64,000 bases of DNA from Ramlibacter pinisoli (lineage in GTDB: Bacteria > Pseudomonadota > Gammaproteobacteria > Burkholderiales > Burkholderiaceae_C): NCBI RefSeq assembly GCF_009758015.1, contig NZ_WSEL01000003.1, forward strand, positions 1,240,001 to 1,304,000, given 5' to 3'. How positions within the stretch are numbered: position 1 is the stretch's first letter; each line of letters starts with the position of its first letter. Below, one piece after another: positions 52,447-62,436 of the stretch. A program made the position numbers and the translations under genes. The notes below the pieces were generated by a model. It saw nothing but the letters and a program-made list of their open reading frames with translations, searched no databases and was not told where the DNA came from.

Positions 52447-53310
52447 TCAGTACTGCAGGCGGGCGACCGAGCGCAGGGTCTGGGCGTCGGTCGTCGGGTA
52501 GCCGAAGAATTCGAGGTAGGCCGGGATCATCTCGAACAGCATGTCGGTGCCCACCTGCACCGGGCAGCCGCGCGCCTGGGCAGCGGTGAGGAAGGCGGTC
52601 ATCTCGGTCTTCATCACCACCTCGCCGACGAAGGTGCGCGGCTCGAGCCGGTCCATCGGCATGGGCAGCGGGTCGCCGGGGTTCATGCCCATGGGCGTGG
52701 CGTTGACGGCCAGGTCCATGCCGGCGGGGTCGTTGCTGCCGATGCTCACGTCGATGGCCGGGTAGTGCGTGCGCAGGCGCTGCGCCAGGCCTTCCACCGA
52801 CGGCTGGTGCACGTCGTACAGCGCCAGCGCCGCGACGCCGGCGGCCGCCAGCGACGCCGCGATGGCCGAGCCGACGCCGCCGCAGCCGACCACCAGCGCG
52901 CGCGCGCCGGCCACCTGCAGGCCCTTGCGGCGCAACCCGCGCACGAAGCCCTCGCCGTCGAACATGTCGCCCGTCAGCCGCCCGGCGACATCGCGCCGCA
53001 CGGCGTTGCAGGCGCCGGCCACCTTGACGGTGGGCGTCACCTCGTCGAGCAGCTCGACCACGCTCACCTTGTGCGGCATGGTGATCAGCGCGCCGCGGAT
53101 GTTCTCCAGCGCGAACAGGCTGCGCAGCACCGGCGCGAAGCTGTCGGGGCGCACCCCCATCGGGACGACCACGGCGTTGACGCCGACCGACTCGAAGTAG
53201 GGGTTGTAGATCATCGGCGCCTTGAACGAGTGCGTCGGCCACCCCAGGTGGGCGATGAGTTCGGTGTGGCCGTCGATCTGCATGGCGCGCGGGTGGCTGC
53301 GGGCGTTCAT
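52447..53310 (-). CDS. Shikimate/quinate dehydrogenase-like protein
   Basis: 287 residues. AroE features: ALITMPHK (catalytic Lys), GACNAVRRD, ALVVGCGGVGSAIAASLAAA, and VNATPMGM. The N-terminal substrate motif reads PTHSFKAPMIYN; in AroE this is typically HS-x-S-P with a following His-Asn, so the second Ser and the Pro/His are changed. It may oxidise shikimate or quinate for catabolism or use a related acid. A start at MQIDGHTEL (53283) is possible. Sits between DctP and the VOC/TIM pair in one minus-strand operon. Confidence 0.85.
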   Translation of the reverse strand: MNARSHPRAMQIDGHTELIAHLGWPTHSFKAPMIYNPYFESVGVNAVVVPMGVRPDSFAPVLRSLFALENIRGALITMPHKVSVVELLDEVTPTVKVAGACNAVRRDVAGRLTGDMFDGEGFVRGLRRKGLQVAGARALVVGCGGVGSAIAASLAAAGVAALALYDVHQPSVEGLAQRLRTHYPAIDVSIGSNDPAGMDLAVNATPMGMNPGDPLPMPMDRLEPRTFVGEVVMKTEMTAFLTAAQARGCPVQVGTDMLFEMIPAYLEFFGYPTTDAQTLRSVARLQY

Positions 53311-53315
53311 CCGGC

Positions 53316-54320
53316 TTACTTGCGGACCTTGTCCAGCTCGGCCTGCACGGCGCTCACGGTGGCCTCGATGCCGGCCGAGTGCTTGGCGATCACCGGCTTC
53401 ATCTTGTCGCGCAGCTTGCCCACCTCGGCCGCGGGCAGTTCGGTGACCTGCAGGCCGCCCTTCTTGAGCGCCTCCAGGATGGTGCTGCCGGCGGTGCGGG
53501 TCTGCTCGCGCTGGTACTTGGCCGATTCGGTGGCGGCATCCTGCAGCAGCTTCTTCTCGTCGGCCGACAGCTGGTCCCAGACCTTCTTGCTGATCACCAC
53601 CGACTGCGGGTTGTACTGGTGGTTGGTGAGGGTCATGTACTTCTGCACCTCGTTGAGCTTGGCGCCCTGGATGGTGGCCACCGGGTTCTCCTGCCCGTCC
53701 ACCGCCTTCTGCTCCAGCGCGGCGTACAGCTCGGGGAACGGCAGCGGCGTCGGGTTGGCGCCCAGCGCGGAGACCCAGTCGACGTTGATCGGGTTGGGGA
53801 TGACGCGCAGCTTCAGGCCGGCGATGTCCTCGACCTTGGCGATCGGGCGCTTGCTGTTGGTCAGCTCACGAAAGCCCAGGTCGAAGTAGGCCAGGCCGAC
53901 CAGGCCCTTCTCCTCCAGCCTGGTGTGCAGCTGCTTGCCGACCGGGCCGTCGAGCAGGGCGTCGGCCTCCTTCGGGCTGGAGACGAGGAAGGGGAAGTCG
54001 TAGACGGCGAAGTCCTTCACGACGCTGGCGAAGATGCCCGAGTTCATCGCGGCCATCTCCAGCGTGCCGCCCTGCAGCGACGACAGGTTGGCCTGGTCGC
54101 TGCCGAGCGCGCCGCCGGGGAACACCGTGACCTTGAGCTTGCCGCCGGACTTGGCATTGACGATCTCGGCGAACTTGTCCATGCCCAGCACGATGGGATG
54201 GCCCTTGGCGTTCTGGTTGGCGAACTTGAGGGTGCGGGTCTGGGCCTGCGCCAGCGGGGCGATGCCGAGGACGGCGACGGCGGCGGTGGCCACCAGGGTC
54301 TTGACGAACAGTCGTTTCAC
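53316..54320 (-). CDS. TRAP transporter substrate-binding protein DctP
   Basis: 334 residues from GTG 54320 with CAGGAGACATGCC as ribosome binding site. Signal peptide MKRLFVKTLVATAAVAVLGI cleaved at AQA-Q. DctP signatures: LKFANQNAKGHPIVLGMDKF, GALGSDQANLSSLQGGTLEM, LKLRVIPNP with the conserved carboxylate-binding Arg, and YAALEQKAVDGQENPVATI. It delivers an organic acid to DctQM, encoded just upstream; shikimate or quinate is the likely ligand from context. Confidence 0.9.
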   Translation of the reverse strand: MKRLFVKTLVATAAVAVLGIAPLAQAQTRTLKFANQNAKGHPIVLGMDKFAEIVNAKSGGKLKVTVFPGGALGSDQANLSSLQGGTLEMAAMNSGIFASVVKDFAVYDFPFLVSSPKEADALLDGPVGKQLHTRLEEKGLVGLAYFDLGFRELTNSKRPIAKVEDIAGLKLRVIPNPINVDWVSALGANPTPLPFPELYAALEQKAVDGQENPVATIQGAKLNEVQKYMTLTNHQYNPQSVVISKKVWDQLSADEKKLLQDAATESAKYQREQTRTAGSTILEALKKGGLQVTELPAAEVGKLRDKMKPVIAKHSAGIEATVSAVQAELDKVRK

Positions 54321-54403
54321 GGCATGTCTCCTGTGTGCTTGGCGGGACGCGGGAAGGTCGGGGGCTGCGGCGGCGGCGTACCCCACGCCGGCGCAGCGCG
54401 GGA

Positions 54404-55681
54404 TCAGTACAGCCAGCGCAACGGCGCCAGCACCAGCTGCGGGAAGAACACCATCAGGAACATGACGGCGAACTGGGCCAGCATGAAGGGCCAGACGCCC
54501 CGGGTCACCTCGTCCATGCTGATCTTGCCCACCCCGGCCACGGTGCTGAGGATGGTGCCCACCGGCGGCGTGATCAGGCCGATGGAGTTGTTGATCATGA
54601 ACAGCACGCCGAAATAGACCGGGTCGATGCCGGCGGCCTTGACCAGCGGCATGAACACCGGCGTCAGGATCAGGATGGTGGGCGTCATGTCCATCGCCGT
54701 GCCCACCACCATGGTGACCACCATGATGGCCAGCATCAGCAGCGTCGGGCGGTCCAGCAGCGGCTGCAGCAGGCTCACCAGTTCGGCCGGCAGGTTGGCC
54801 ACCGTGATCATCCAGGCCGACACCATGGCGGCAGCCACCAGGAACATCACCACCGCGGTGGTCTGCGCGGCGGCCAGGAACAGCGGGTACAGCTGCGACG
54901 GCTTCAGCTCGCGGTAGATCACCATCGAGACGAACAAGGCGTAGACGGCGGCCACGACGGCGGCCTCGGTCGGCGTGAAGACGCCGAACTTCAGGCCCAC
55001 CAGCACGATGAGCGGCAGGCCGAGCGCGAAGGTGGCGTCCTTCAGGGCCACCAGCACCTCCTGGCGGCTGGCGCGCGGCGGCGGATCGATCTTCTGCCGG
55101 CGCACCATCCACCACCAGGTGACCCACAGGGCGCCGCCCAGCAGGATGCCGGGGACGATGCCGGCGATGAACAGCTTGGAGATCGACACGTTGGCGGCGA
55201 CGCCGAACACGACGAAGCCGATGCTGGGCGGGATGATGGGGCCCATGACCGCCGCCGAGGCCAGCAGGCCGGCCGAGCGCGCCTTGTCGTAGCCGGCGCG
55301 GGTCATCATCGGCAGCAGCAGCGCTGCCAGCGCGGCCGCGTCGGCCACCGCCGATCCGGACAGCGCCGACATCAGGGCCGCGGCCAGGATGGCCACGTAG
55401 CCCAGGCCGCCGCGCACGTGGCCCACCAGCGTCATGGCCAGGTGGACGATGCGCCGCGACAGGCCGCCGGTGTTCATGATCTCGCCGGCCAGCATGAAGA
55501 AGGGAACGGCCAGCAGCGGGAAGCTGTTGGCGCCCTCGAGCGTGTTCTGCGCCAGGATCTGCGGATCGAACATGCCCATGTGCCACATGAGCGCGGCGCC
55601 GCAGGCGAGCAGCGAGAAGGCGATGGGCACGCCCAGCGCCATGGCGCCGAGCAGGGAGCCCAGGAAGATGGTGATGGTCAT
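54404..55681 (-). CDS. dctM: TRAP transporter large permease DctM
   Basis: 425 residues, about 12 membrane helices. Motifs: SFPLLAVPFFMLAGEIMNTG, ALMSALSGSAVADAAALAAL, MGPIIPPSIGFVVFG, and INNSIGLITPPVGTILSTVA, all typical of DctM Na+/acid symport permeases. The ATG overlaps the DctQ stop (ATGA at 55678-55681). Confidence 0.92.
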   Translation of the reverse strand: MTITIFLGSLLGAMALGVPIAFSLLACGAALMWHMGMFDPQILAQNTLEGANSFPLLAVPFFMLAGEIMNTGGLSRRIVHLAMTLVGHVRGGLGYVAILAAALMSALSGSAVADAAALAALLLPMMTRAGYDKARSAGLLASAAVMGPIIPPSIGFVVFGVAANVSISKLFIAGIVPGILLGGALWVTWWWMVRRQKIDPPPRASRQEVLVALKDATFALGLPLIVLVGLKFGVFTPTEAAVVAAVYALFVSMVIYRELKPSQLYPLFLAAAQTTAVVMFLVAAAMVSAWMITVANLPAELVSLLQPLLDRPTLLMLAIMVVTMVVGTAMDMTPTILILTPVFMPLVKAAGIDPVYFGVLFMINNSIGLITPPVGTILSTVAGVGKISMDEVTRGVWPFMLAQFAVMFLMVFFPQLVLAPLRWLY

Positions 55682-56232
55682 GCGGGCCTCGCTTCGGTGC
55701 TGGCACGGGCGTCGTCCGCCACTTCTTCCTCGGATTCGACGATCCCGATCAGCTGGTCGTCGGCGAGCTGGCCGGTGACCAGCTTCCAGAACTCGCTGGC
55801 GATGATGATCCCGGCGAGCACCGCGAACACCACGCCGCTGGCATAGAACCAAGCCATCGAGGCCTCCATCACGGCGCTGGTGGTGGTGCGGTTGATCATG
55901 GTCTGCTGCCAGCCGCCCTGCCCCATGAGCCAGCACAGGTACAGCATCAGCAGGTGGGTGGCGCCCAGGCAGATCTTCTTGCCCAGCACCGGCAGGCGCG
56001 ACACCAGCGTGTCGGTGCCCAGGTGGCCGTGGTGGCGCAGCGCGACCACCGAGCCCAGGAAGGTCATCCAGACGAAGAGCCAGCGGGACAGCTCCTCCGA
56101 CACGGTGATTCCGGAATTGAAGCCGTAGCGCAGCACGACGTTGCCGAACACCATCACGACCATCAGCGCGAGGGCGACGACCATGAGGAAGGCAAAGACG
56201 CGGCAGAGCTGGTCGATGAGTCGATCGAGCAC
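55678..56232 (-). CDS. dctQ: TRAP transporter small permease DctQ
   Basis: 184 residues from GTG 56232, preceded by CAGGAGACATCCC. Four membrane helices (FLMVVALALMVVMVFGNVVL; WLFVWMTFLGSVVALRHHGH; LLMLYLCWLMGQGG; FYASGVVFAVLAGIIIASEF). VVLRYGF-NSGITVSEELSRW and RHHGHLGTD are DctQ signatures. First gene of the operon DctQ-DctM-DctP-AroE-like-VOC-TIM. The acidic tail (IVESEEEVADDA) is longer than usual. Confidence 0.9.
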   Translation of the reverse strand: MLDRLIDQLCRVFAFLMVVALALMVVMVFGNVVLRYGFNSGITVSEELSRWLFVWMTFLGSVVALRHHGHLGTDTLVSRLPVLGKKICLGATHLLMLYLCWLMGQGGWQQTMINRTTTSAVMEASMAWFYASGVVFAVLAGIIIASEFWKLVTGQLADDQLIGIVESEEEVADDARASTEARPA

Positions 56233-56266
56233 GGGATGTCTCCTGCGGGTTTGAACCCGATTTTGT

Positions 56267-56280
56267 ACGGACTGGTTAGT
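56267..56280. promoter_or_regulatory. Candidate TetR operator upstream of dctQ
   Basis: ACGGACTGGTTAGT is an imperfect palindrome (8 of 14 symmetric positions) in the AT-rich gap between the TetR gene and dctQ. TetR-family operators of the ACTAACC/GGTTAGT kind are common. Its position near the dctQ start suits repression; evidence is only positional. Confidence 0.35.
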
Positions 56281-56346
56281 TTGAATCCGGGGGTTAACCC
56301 TCGGATCGCGCCGTGCCTTGCGGCGCTCCGACGAACGGTCGGACGC

Positions 56347-57039
56347 TCAGAGCTTGCGCACGAAGCGCACCACCATCTCGACCACGTTCTCGCGCCGCTG
56401 CGCGATGTAGGCCTTGGACTGCATGTCGAGCTTGAAGATGAGGCTGAACGTGTGCCGGTTGGACACGTTGAAGAACGACAGCGCCGAGATGGAGGCGTGG
56501 ATGTCCACCGGGTCCAGGCCCTTGCGGAACAGGCCGGACTGCACGCCCCGGTCGAGCAGGTTGCGGATGGCCGCGATGGCCGGCACGTTCAGGTCCTGGA
56601 TGCGCCGGCTCTGCGCCAGGTACTCGCCGCGGTGGATGTTCTCGGACATCACCAGCCGGATGTAGTTCTCGTGGTCCAGGTGGTGGTCGAAGGTGAAAGC
56701 CACCAGCCGGCGCAGCGCGTCCTCGGGCTCCAGGTCCTGCAGGTGCAGTTCCGACTCGATGTCGCGCACCCGGCGGTACGACTCCTCCAGCACGGCGAGG
56801 TACAGGCCCTCCTTGCTGCCGAAGTAGTAGTAGATCATCCGCTTGCTGGTGCGGGTGAGCTCCGCGATCTCGTCGATGCGCGCGCCGGCCAGCCCCTTCT
56901 CGCCGAACTCGGCCTCCGCCACCCGCAGGATGTCGGCCTTGGTGCGCTCCGGGTCGTTGGTGCGGCCGGGTTCCGGGCGCGCGGCCTGGCGCGCCGCCGG
57001 GGCGGTCCTCGCACGCTCGACACGAACTGGTTCGTTCAT
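56347..57039 (-). CDS. TetR family transcriptional regulator
   Basis: 230 residues. Helix-turn-helix at about 30-75: TKADILRVAEAEFGEKGLAG, IDEIAELTRTSKRMIYYYFG, SKEGLYLAVLEESYRRVR. The remainder is a helical ligand domain of the TetR_C type with HHLDHENYIRLVMSENIHRG. It lies on the same strand between aroQ and dctQ and may control both transcription units. Basic Ala/Arg-rich N-terminal extension of 30 residues before the HTH. Confidence 0.9.
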   Translation of the reverse strand: MNEPVRVERARTAPAARQAARPEPGRTNDPERTKADILRVAEAEFGEKGLAGARIDEIAELTRTSKRMIYYYFGSKEGLYLAVLEESYRRVRDIESELHLQDLEPEDALRRLVAFTFDHHLDHENYIRLVMSENIHRGEYLAQSRRIQDLNVPAIAAIRNLLDRGVQSGLFRKGLDPVDIHASISALSFFNVSNRHTFSLIFKLDMQSKAYIAQRRENVVEMVVRFVRKL

Positions 57040-57094
57040 TCATCGAGTATAGGTCGCGCTTCCCGGCGGGCGCAATGCGGCGTGGGTGCCGTGC

Positions 57095-57541
57095 CTAGCC
57101 GCGGCCGGCCTGGCGCGCGAGGTCGACGACGCCGCGCAGGCCGAGCAGGTAGGACTGCGGGCCCAGGCCCTGGATCGTGCCCTTGACTGCCGGCGAGATG
57201 ATGGAGTGGCTGCGCCAGGGCTCGCGTGCCGCGATGTTCGACATGTGGACTTCGAGCATCGGGAACGGCATCGCCTTGATCGCATCGTGCAGCGGCACGC
57301 CGTGCTGGGTGAGGCCGGCCGGGTTGACCAGCCCGCCCTGCGCGGAGTCGATGTGCTGGTGCAGGAAGTCGACCAGCGCGCCCTCGTGGTTGGACTGGAT
57401 CGTCGCCAGCTCGACGCCCAGCTCCTGGGCCAGGGCGGCCAGCATGGCGTCGATCTGCGCCAGCGTGGTGGTGCCGTAGATGTGCGGCTCGCGGCGCCCG
57501 AACAGGTTCAGGTTCGGGCCGTGTAGGACGAGGATCTTCAT
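57095..57541 (-). CDS. aroQ: Type II 3-dehydroquinate dehydratase
   Basis: 148 residues. Start MKILVLHGPNLNLFGRREPH includes the Asn and catalytic Tyr region (HIYGTTTL), with later QSNHEGALVDFLHQ, VNPAGLTQHGVPLHDAIKAM, and EVHMSNIAAREPWRSHSIIS. It dehydrates 3-dehydroquinate to 3-dehydroshikimate; placed here it fits catabolism of quinate. The ATG overlaps the stop of a DctP gene (ATGA at 57538-57541). Confidence 0.93.
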   Translation of the reverse strand: MKILVLHGPNLNLFGRREPHIYGTTTLAQIDAMLAALAQELGVELATIQSNHEGALVDFLHQHIDSAQGGLVNPAGLTQHGVPLHDAIKAMPFPMLEVHMSNIAAREPWRSHSIISPAVKGTIQGLGPQSYLLGLRGVVDLARQAGRG

Positions 57542-58542
57542 TTGCGCAGGCGTGCCAGCTCGTCGTTGTACAGCTTGACGATCGCCGGGTCGTAGCTGGC
57601 GGCGAACTTGTCGGTCACCGGCTTGGCGATCTGCGCCATGCGGGCCTGCTCGGCCGCCGGCACCTCGTTGTACTGCATGCCCTTGGCTTTGAGTTCCTCC
57701 ACGGCCTTGGCGGCAGCGGCGCGGCTGGTCTGGCGCTGGTAGGTGCGGGCCTCGTTGGCGGCCTCGTGCATCAGGCGCTGCTCGGTGGGCGACAGGCGGT
57801 CCCAGAAGCGCTTGCTCACCAGCACGATGTTGGCGGCGTACACGTGGTTGGTGGCGCTGACGAACTTGTTCACCTCGAAGAACTTGTTCGACAGGATGAC
57901 GGCGAACGGGTTCTCCTGGCCGTCGACGGCCTTGGACTCGAGCGCGCCGTACAGCTCGGCGAAGGGCATGGGCACCGGGTTGGCCTTGAACGCCTTGAAG
58001 GTGTCGAGGAACACCGGGTTCGGGATCACGCGCAGCTTCAGGCCGTCGAAGTCCTCCACCTTGGAGATGGCGCGGCGGCTGTTGGTGACGTTGCGGAAGC
58101 CCAGGTCCCAGTAGCCCAGTGCCACCAGGCCCTTCTCCGGCAGGCGCGCGATCAGCGCCTGGCCCAGCGGGCCGTCCAGCAGCGCGTCGGCCTGCTGGTA
58201 GGTGGCCACCGAGAACGGGAAGTCGACCAGGCCGAACTCCTTGACGATGCCGGCCAGCGAGGTGGTGGCCGGCGCCGACATCTCCTGCACGCCGCCCTGC
58301 AGGGCCGACTGCTGCTGCATCTCGTTGCCCAGCTGGTTGGAGGGGAACTCCTGCACCTTCAGCTTGCCGCCGCTCTTGGCCGCGAGCAGCTCGGCAAAGC
58401 GCTTGACGCCCAGGCTGACCGGGTGGTCGGTGTTGTTCAGGTGGCCGAACTTGATGGTGCGTTCCTGCACGTCCTGGGCCTGGGTGCCGGCGGCGAACGC
58501 CAGCGCGATGGTGGCCGCGGCGAGGCGGAAAAACGGTTTCAC
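57538..58542 (-). CDS. Second TRAP substrate-binding protein DctP
   Basis: 334 residues from GTG 58542 with AAGGAGACAGACCC before it. Signal peptide MKPFFRLAAATIALAFAAGT ends at TQA-Q. Similar to the DctP at 53316-54320: IKFGHLNNTDHPVSLGVKRF, NEMQQQSALQGGVQEM, LKLRVIPNPVFLDTF with the Arg, YGALESKAVDGQENPFAVI. No membrane subunits follow; it is co-translated with AroQ and probably shares DctQM encoded 2 kb away, or another TRAP permease. Confidence 0.9.
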   Translation of the reverse strand: MKPFFRLAAATIALAFAAGTQAQDVQERTIKFGHLNNTDHPVSLGVKRFAELLAAKSGGKLKVQEFPSNQLGNEMQQQSALQGGVQEMSAPATTSLAGIVKEFGLVDFPFSVATYQQADALLDGPLGQALIARLPEKGLVALGYWDLGFRNVTNSRRAISKVEDFDGLKLRVIPNPVFLDTFKAFKANPVPMPFAELYGALESKAVDGQENPFAVILSNKFFEVNKFVSATNHVYAANIVLVSKRFWDRLSPTEQRLMHEAANEARTYQRQTSRAAAAKAVEELKAKGMQYNEVPAAEQARMAQIAKPVTDKFAASYDPAIVKLYNDELARLRK

Positions 58543-58618
58543 GGGTCTGTCTCCTTGCGTGGGTCCGGCCGCGCTCCGGGCGGCGGGTGCGGCATGATAG
58601 GAACGCCCCCAGAACACC

Positions 58619-58633
58619 ATTCCAGACCGGAAT
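58619..58633. promoter_or_regulatory. Candidate IclR operator
   Basis: ATTCC-N5-GGAAT is an inverted repeat with perfect 5-bp arms, 12 bp from the IclR start (58645) and 77 bp from the DctP/aroQ start. IclR-type sites often have this form, so control of both genes is plausible. Confidence 0.5.
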
Positions 58634-58644
58634 CTCATTTCGCC

Positions 58645-59463
58645 ATGCAAGATCAGGAACCCGCCACCGGCACGGTCCACCGCGTGCTGCGGCTGCTGGA
58701 AACGCTGGCCAACGAGCCCGAGGGCATGCCGCTGGCCGCCATCGCCGACGACATCGGCATGCCGCGCAGCGCCTGCCACCGGCTGCTGGCCGACCTGGCC
58801 CGCCACGGCTACGTGCGCCAGCTGCGCACCCAGGGCGACTACGCGCTCACCACCAAGCTGCCGGCGCTCGGCCTGAGCTTCCTGGGCAATGCCGGCATCG
58901 TGGACATGGCGCAGCCCGTGATCGACCGGCTGGCCGAGGTGTCGGGCGAGCTGGTGCGGCTGGCGCTGGTGGACGGCGACCGGCTGACCTTCGTGGCCAA
59001 GGCGCAGGGCGCCCGCTCGGGCCTGCGCTACGACCCCGACATGGGCATCGACGTGCGCCTGTCGTGCAGCGCGGGCGGCCACGCCTGGCTGATGACGCTG
59101 TCGGAGGAGCGCGCGACGGCCCTGGTGGCCCGGCAGGGGTTCGGCAGCCCGAAGGAGTTCGGCCCGCGCGCCCCCACCACCTTCAAGGCGCTGATGAAGA
59201 TCCTGGAGGAGGACCGGCAGCGCGGGTTCAGCCTCATGGCCGAGATGTACGCGCCCGGCATGTCGGCCATCGCGGCGCCGGTGGCGCGGCGCGGCGGCGA
59301 GACGGTGGGCGTGATCACGGTAGCCGGTCCGCTGCAGCGGCTGACGCCGGCGCGCATGCAGGCGCTGGGCGCGCCGCTGGTGGCCGCGGCCGCTGAACTG
59401 GCGCTGGCCAGCAGCACCTCGCCCCTGTTCACCCAGCGCGGCCGGATGGCGGCTGCACGCTAG
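58645..59463 (+). CDS. IclR family transcriptional regulator
   Basis: 272 residues. Winged helix TVHRVLRLLETLANEPEGMP, MPRSACHRLLADLARHGYVR; effector domain with SCSAGGHAWLMTLSEERA, and GMSAIAAPVARRGGETVGVI. It faces the DctP-aroQ operon and probably regulates quinate/shikimate use, as IclR proteins (QuiR/PobR/PcaU type) do for aromatic acids. Ends 35 bp inside the convergent DUF1003 gene. Confidence 0.88.
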   Translation: MQDQEPATGTVHRVLRLLETLANEPEGMPLAAIADDIGMPRSACHRLLADLARHGYVRQLRTQGDYALTTKLPALGLSFLGNAGIVDMAQPVIDRLAEVSGELVRLALVDGDRLTFVAKAQGARSGLRYDPDMGIDVRLSCSAGGHAWLMTLSEERATALVARQGFGSPKEFGPRAPTTFKALMKILEEDRQRGFSLMAEMYAPGMSAIAAPVARRGGETVGVITVAGPLQRLTPARMQALGAPLVAAAAELALASSTSPLFTQRGRMAAAR

Positions 59464-60043
59464 GCGGCTGCGTGCCCGGGTGCGGGTGGGCGTGCGCCGG
59501 GTCCTCGGCGTAGGCCTCCTCGATCAGGCGCCCGATCATCTCGGGCCGCACCGCCTCGGACAGCGCGGCCACCTCCGGGTCGTCCTCGTCCAGCACGCCC
59601 ATCTTGCGGGCGATCTGCTGCAGCAGCGCCAGCATCTTGGTGTTCTCCTGCTCGGCCAGCAGGTTGATCTGCAGGTCCAACTGCGTGCGCCGCTCGGTCA
59701 GCCGCATCTCGTAGTTCTGCGAGATCAGGATGAAGGCCGACAGGAAGATCGCCTCCAGCGAGACGCACAGCGTGAGGAAGGTGAACGGGTAGGGATCGAA
59801 GTGCGGCAGGTGCGGCAGCGTGTTCCAGCCCAGCCAGGCGGCGAACAGCACGGCGTGGATCCACACGAAGCCCATCTGGCCACAGAAGCGCGCCACCGCG
59901 TCGGCGGCGCGGTCGGCGAAGCTGCGGTCGCGCTTGGACCACTCCTCCATCTGCCGCATGCGGCTGATGTTGCGACGCACCAGGTCGCGCACGCGGGGTG
60001 ACACGGACGGATGGGCGTGGGCGGCGCGGGCGGAAGCGGACAT
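59429..60043 (-). CDS. DUF1003 family membrane protein
   Basis: 204 residues. DUF1003 features: SFADRAADAVARFCGQMGFV, WIHAVLFAAWLGWNT, FDPYPFTFLTLCVSLEAIFL, SAFILISQNYEMRLTERRTQ, LDLQINLLAEQENTKMLALL. Two membrane helices then a cytoplasmic coiled region, ending in a His/Pro-rich tail that overlaps the IclR gene. Function unknown; often suspected of ion transport. Confidence 0.88.
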   Translation of the reverse strand: MSASARAAHAHPSVSPRVRDLVRRNISRMRQMEEWSKRDRSFADRAADAVARFCGQMGFVWIHAVLFAAWLGWNTLPHLPHFDPYPFTFLTLCVSLEAIFLSAFILISQNYEMRLTERRTQLDLQINLLAEQENTKMLALLQQIARKMGVLDEDDPEVAALSEAVRPEMIGRLIEEAYAEDPAHAHPHPGTQPPSVQPPSGRAG

Positions 60044-60150
60044 GGGCGGAACTCCGGGAAACGCCGGCCGGCCGCCGGCTGCGCGAGTGTGCCGCCGCCC
60101 GGATGGCTCGGCGCGTAGGCGGGGAGCGCAGCTTGTCGGGCGCGGCTGTC

Positions 60151-60186
60151 GTGGTCGTGGTCGTGGTCGTGGTTGTGGTCGTGGTT
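60151..60186. repeat. Hexanucleotide microsatellite, six GTGGTY units
   Basis: Six tandem copies of GTGGTC or GTGGTT (GTGGTC x3, GTGGTT, GTGGTC, GTGGTT) lie in the 650-bp gap between the DUF1003 and ABC exporter genes. They encode no supported protein. The unit length makes length polymorphism by slippage possible. Confidence 0.85.
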
Positions 60187-60300
60187 GGGGCTGCGCGGCA
60201 GGCGGCGCCTGTCAGGGCCTCATGGTGTGCCGGTCTCCGCTTCGCTGCGCGCGCGGCGACTGCGCCGCGTCGAGCGCAGGCCGGGGCTTGCCGGCTCAAA

Positions 60301-60340
60301 CTCACTGCGAGTGCTACGCACTCTCCGTTCAAACAGTGAG
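60301..60340. other. Nested hairpin element in the 60044-60693 gap
   Basis: Outer arms CTCACTG (60301-60307) and CAGTGAG (60334-60340) enclose inner arms GAGTGC (60309-60314) and GCACTC (60318-60323) with a TAC loop. GC-rich arms continue on both sides (about 60230-60400). The gap has no supported gene; it holds this element, the microsatellite and a 96-bp repeat. Similar long hairpin-rich intergenic elements occur in Comamonadaceae, from memory. Confidence 0.5.
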
Positions 60341-60529
60341 CCGGAGCCAGTTCACGATGCGCGCTTGACGCGCGCTCCGCCCCGGCCCGCCTGACGCGGC
60401 CGTCCCACAAATCGTGCCCTGCCAGGCACCACCTGCCGCGTGGAGGCGCTCTGCGCGATTCACGAGGTGTCGCACGACGGCCCTGCCCTCGTCTCGTCAT
60501 CCCGGCCTGACAAGCTCTTCCCGAACCCC

Positions 60530-60625
60530 GTCATTGCGGGCTTGCCCCGCAATCCATCTCCGGAACGCGGTTCGGGTGCGGCAGGACTTCGGAGATGGAT
60601 GCCGGATCAAGTCCGGCATGACGAC
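60530..60625. repeat. 96-bp composite inverted repeat, copy 3
   Basis: Left hairpin GTCATTGCGGGCTTGCCCCG (followed by CAATCCATCTCCGGAAC) and right hairpin GGATGCCGGATCAAGTCCGG followed by CATGACGAC. Same 96-bp length and arrangement as the copies at 37005 and 46093. A further half-unit is visible at about 60494-60515. Located 69 bp upstream of the ABC exporter start. Confidence 0.75.
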
Positions 60626-60693
60626 AGTCCGGACGAGGCACCGCCTCCGCTCCTAGAATGCGCCGCTCACGCCGGGTTCGGCGCTGCCGCCCG

Positions 60694-62425
<1,732 letters not shown>

Positions 62426-62436
<11 letters not shown>

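Noticed and set aside
56294..57043. Alternative minus-strand frame of 249 codons covering the TetR gene
   Set aside because: Pro/Arg/Gly-rich shadow of the TetR gene; the frame 56347-57039 carries the HTH and ligand domain.
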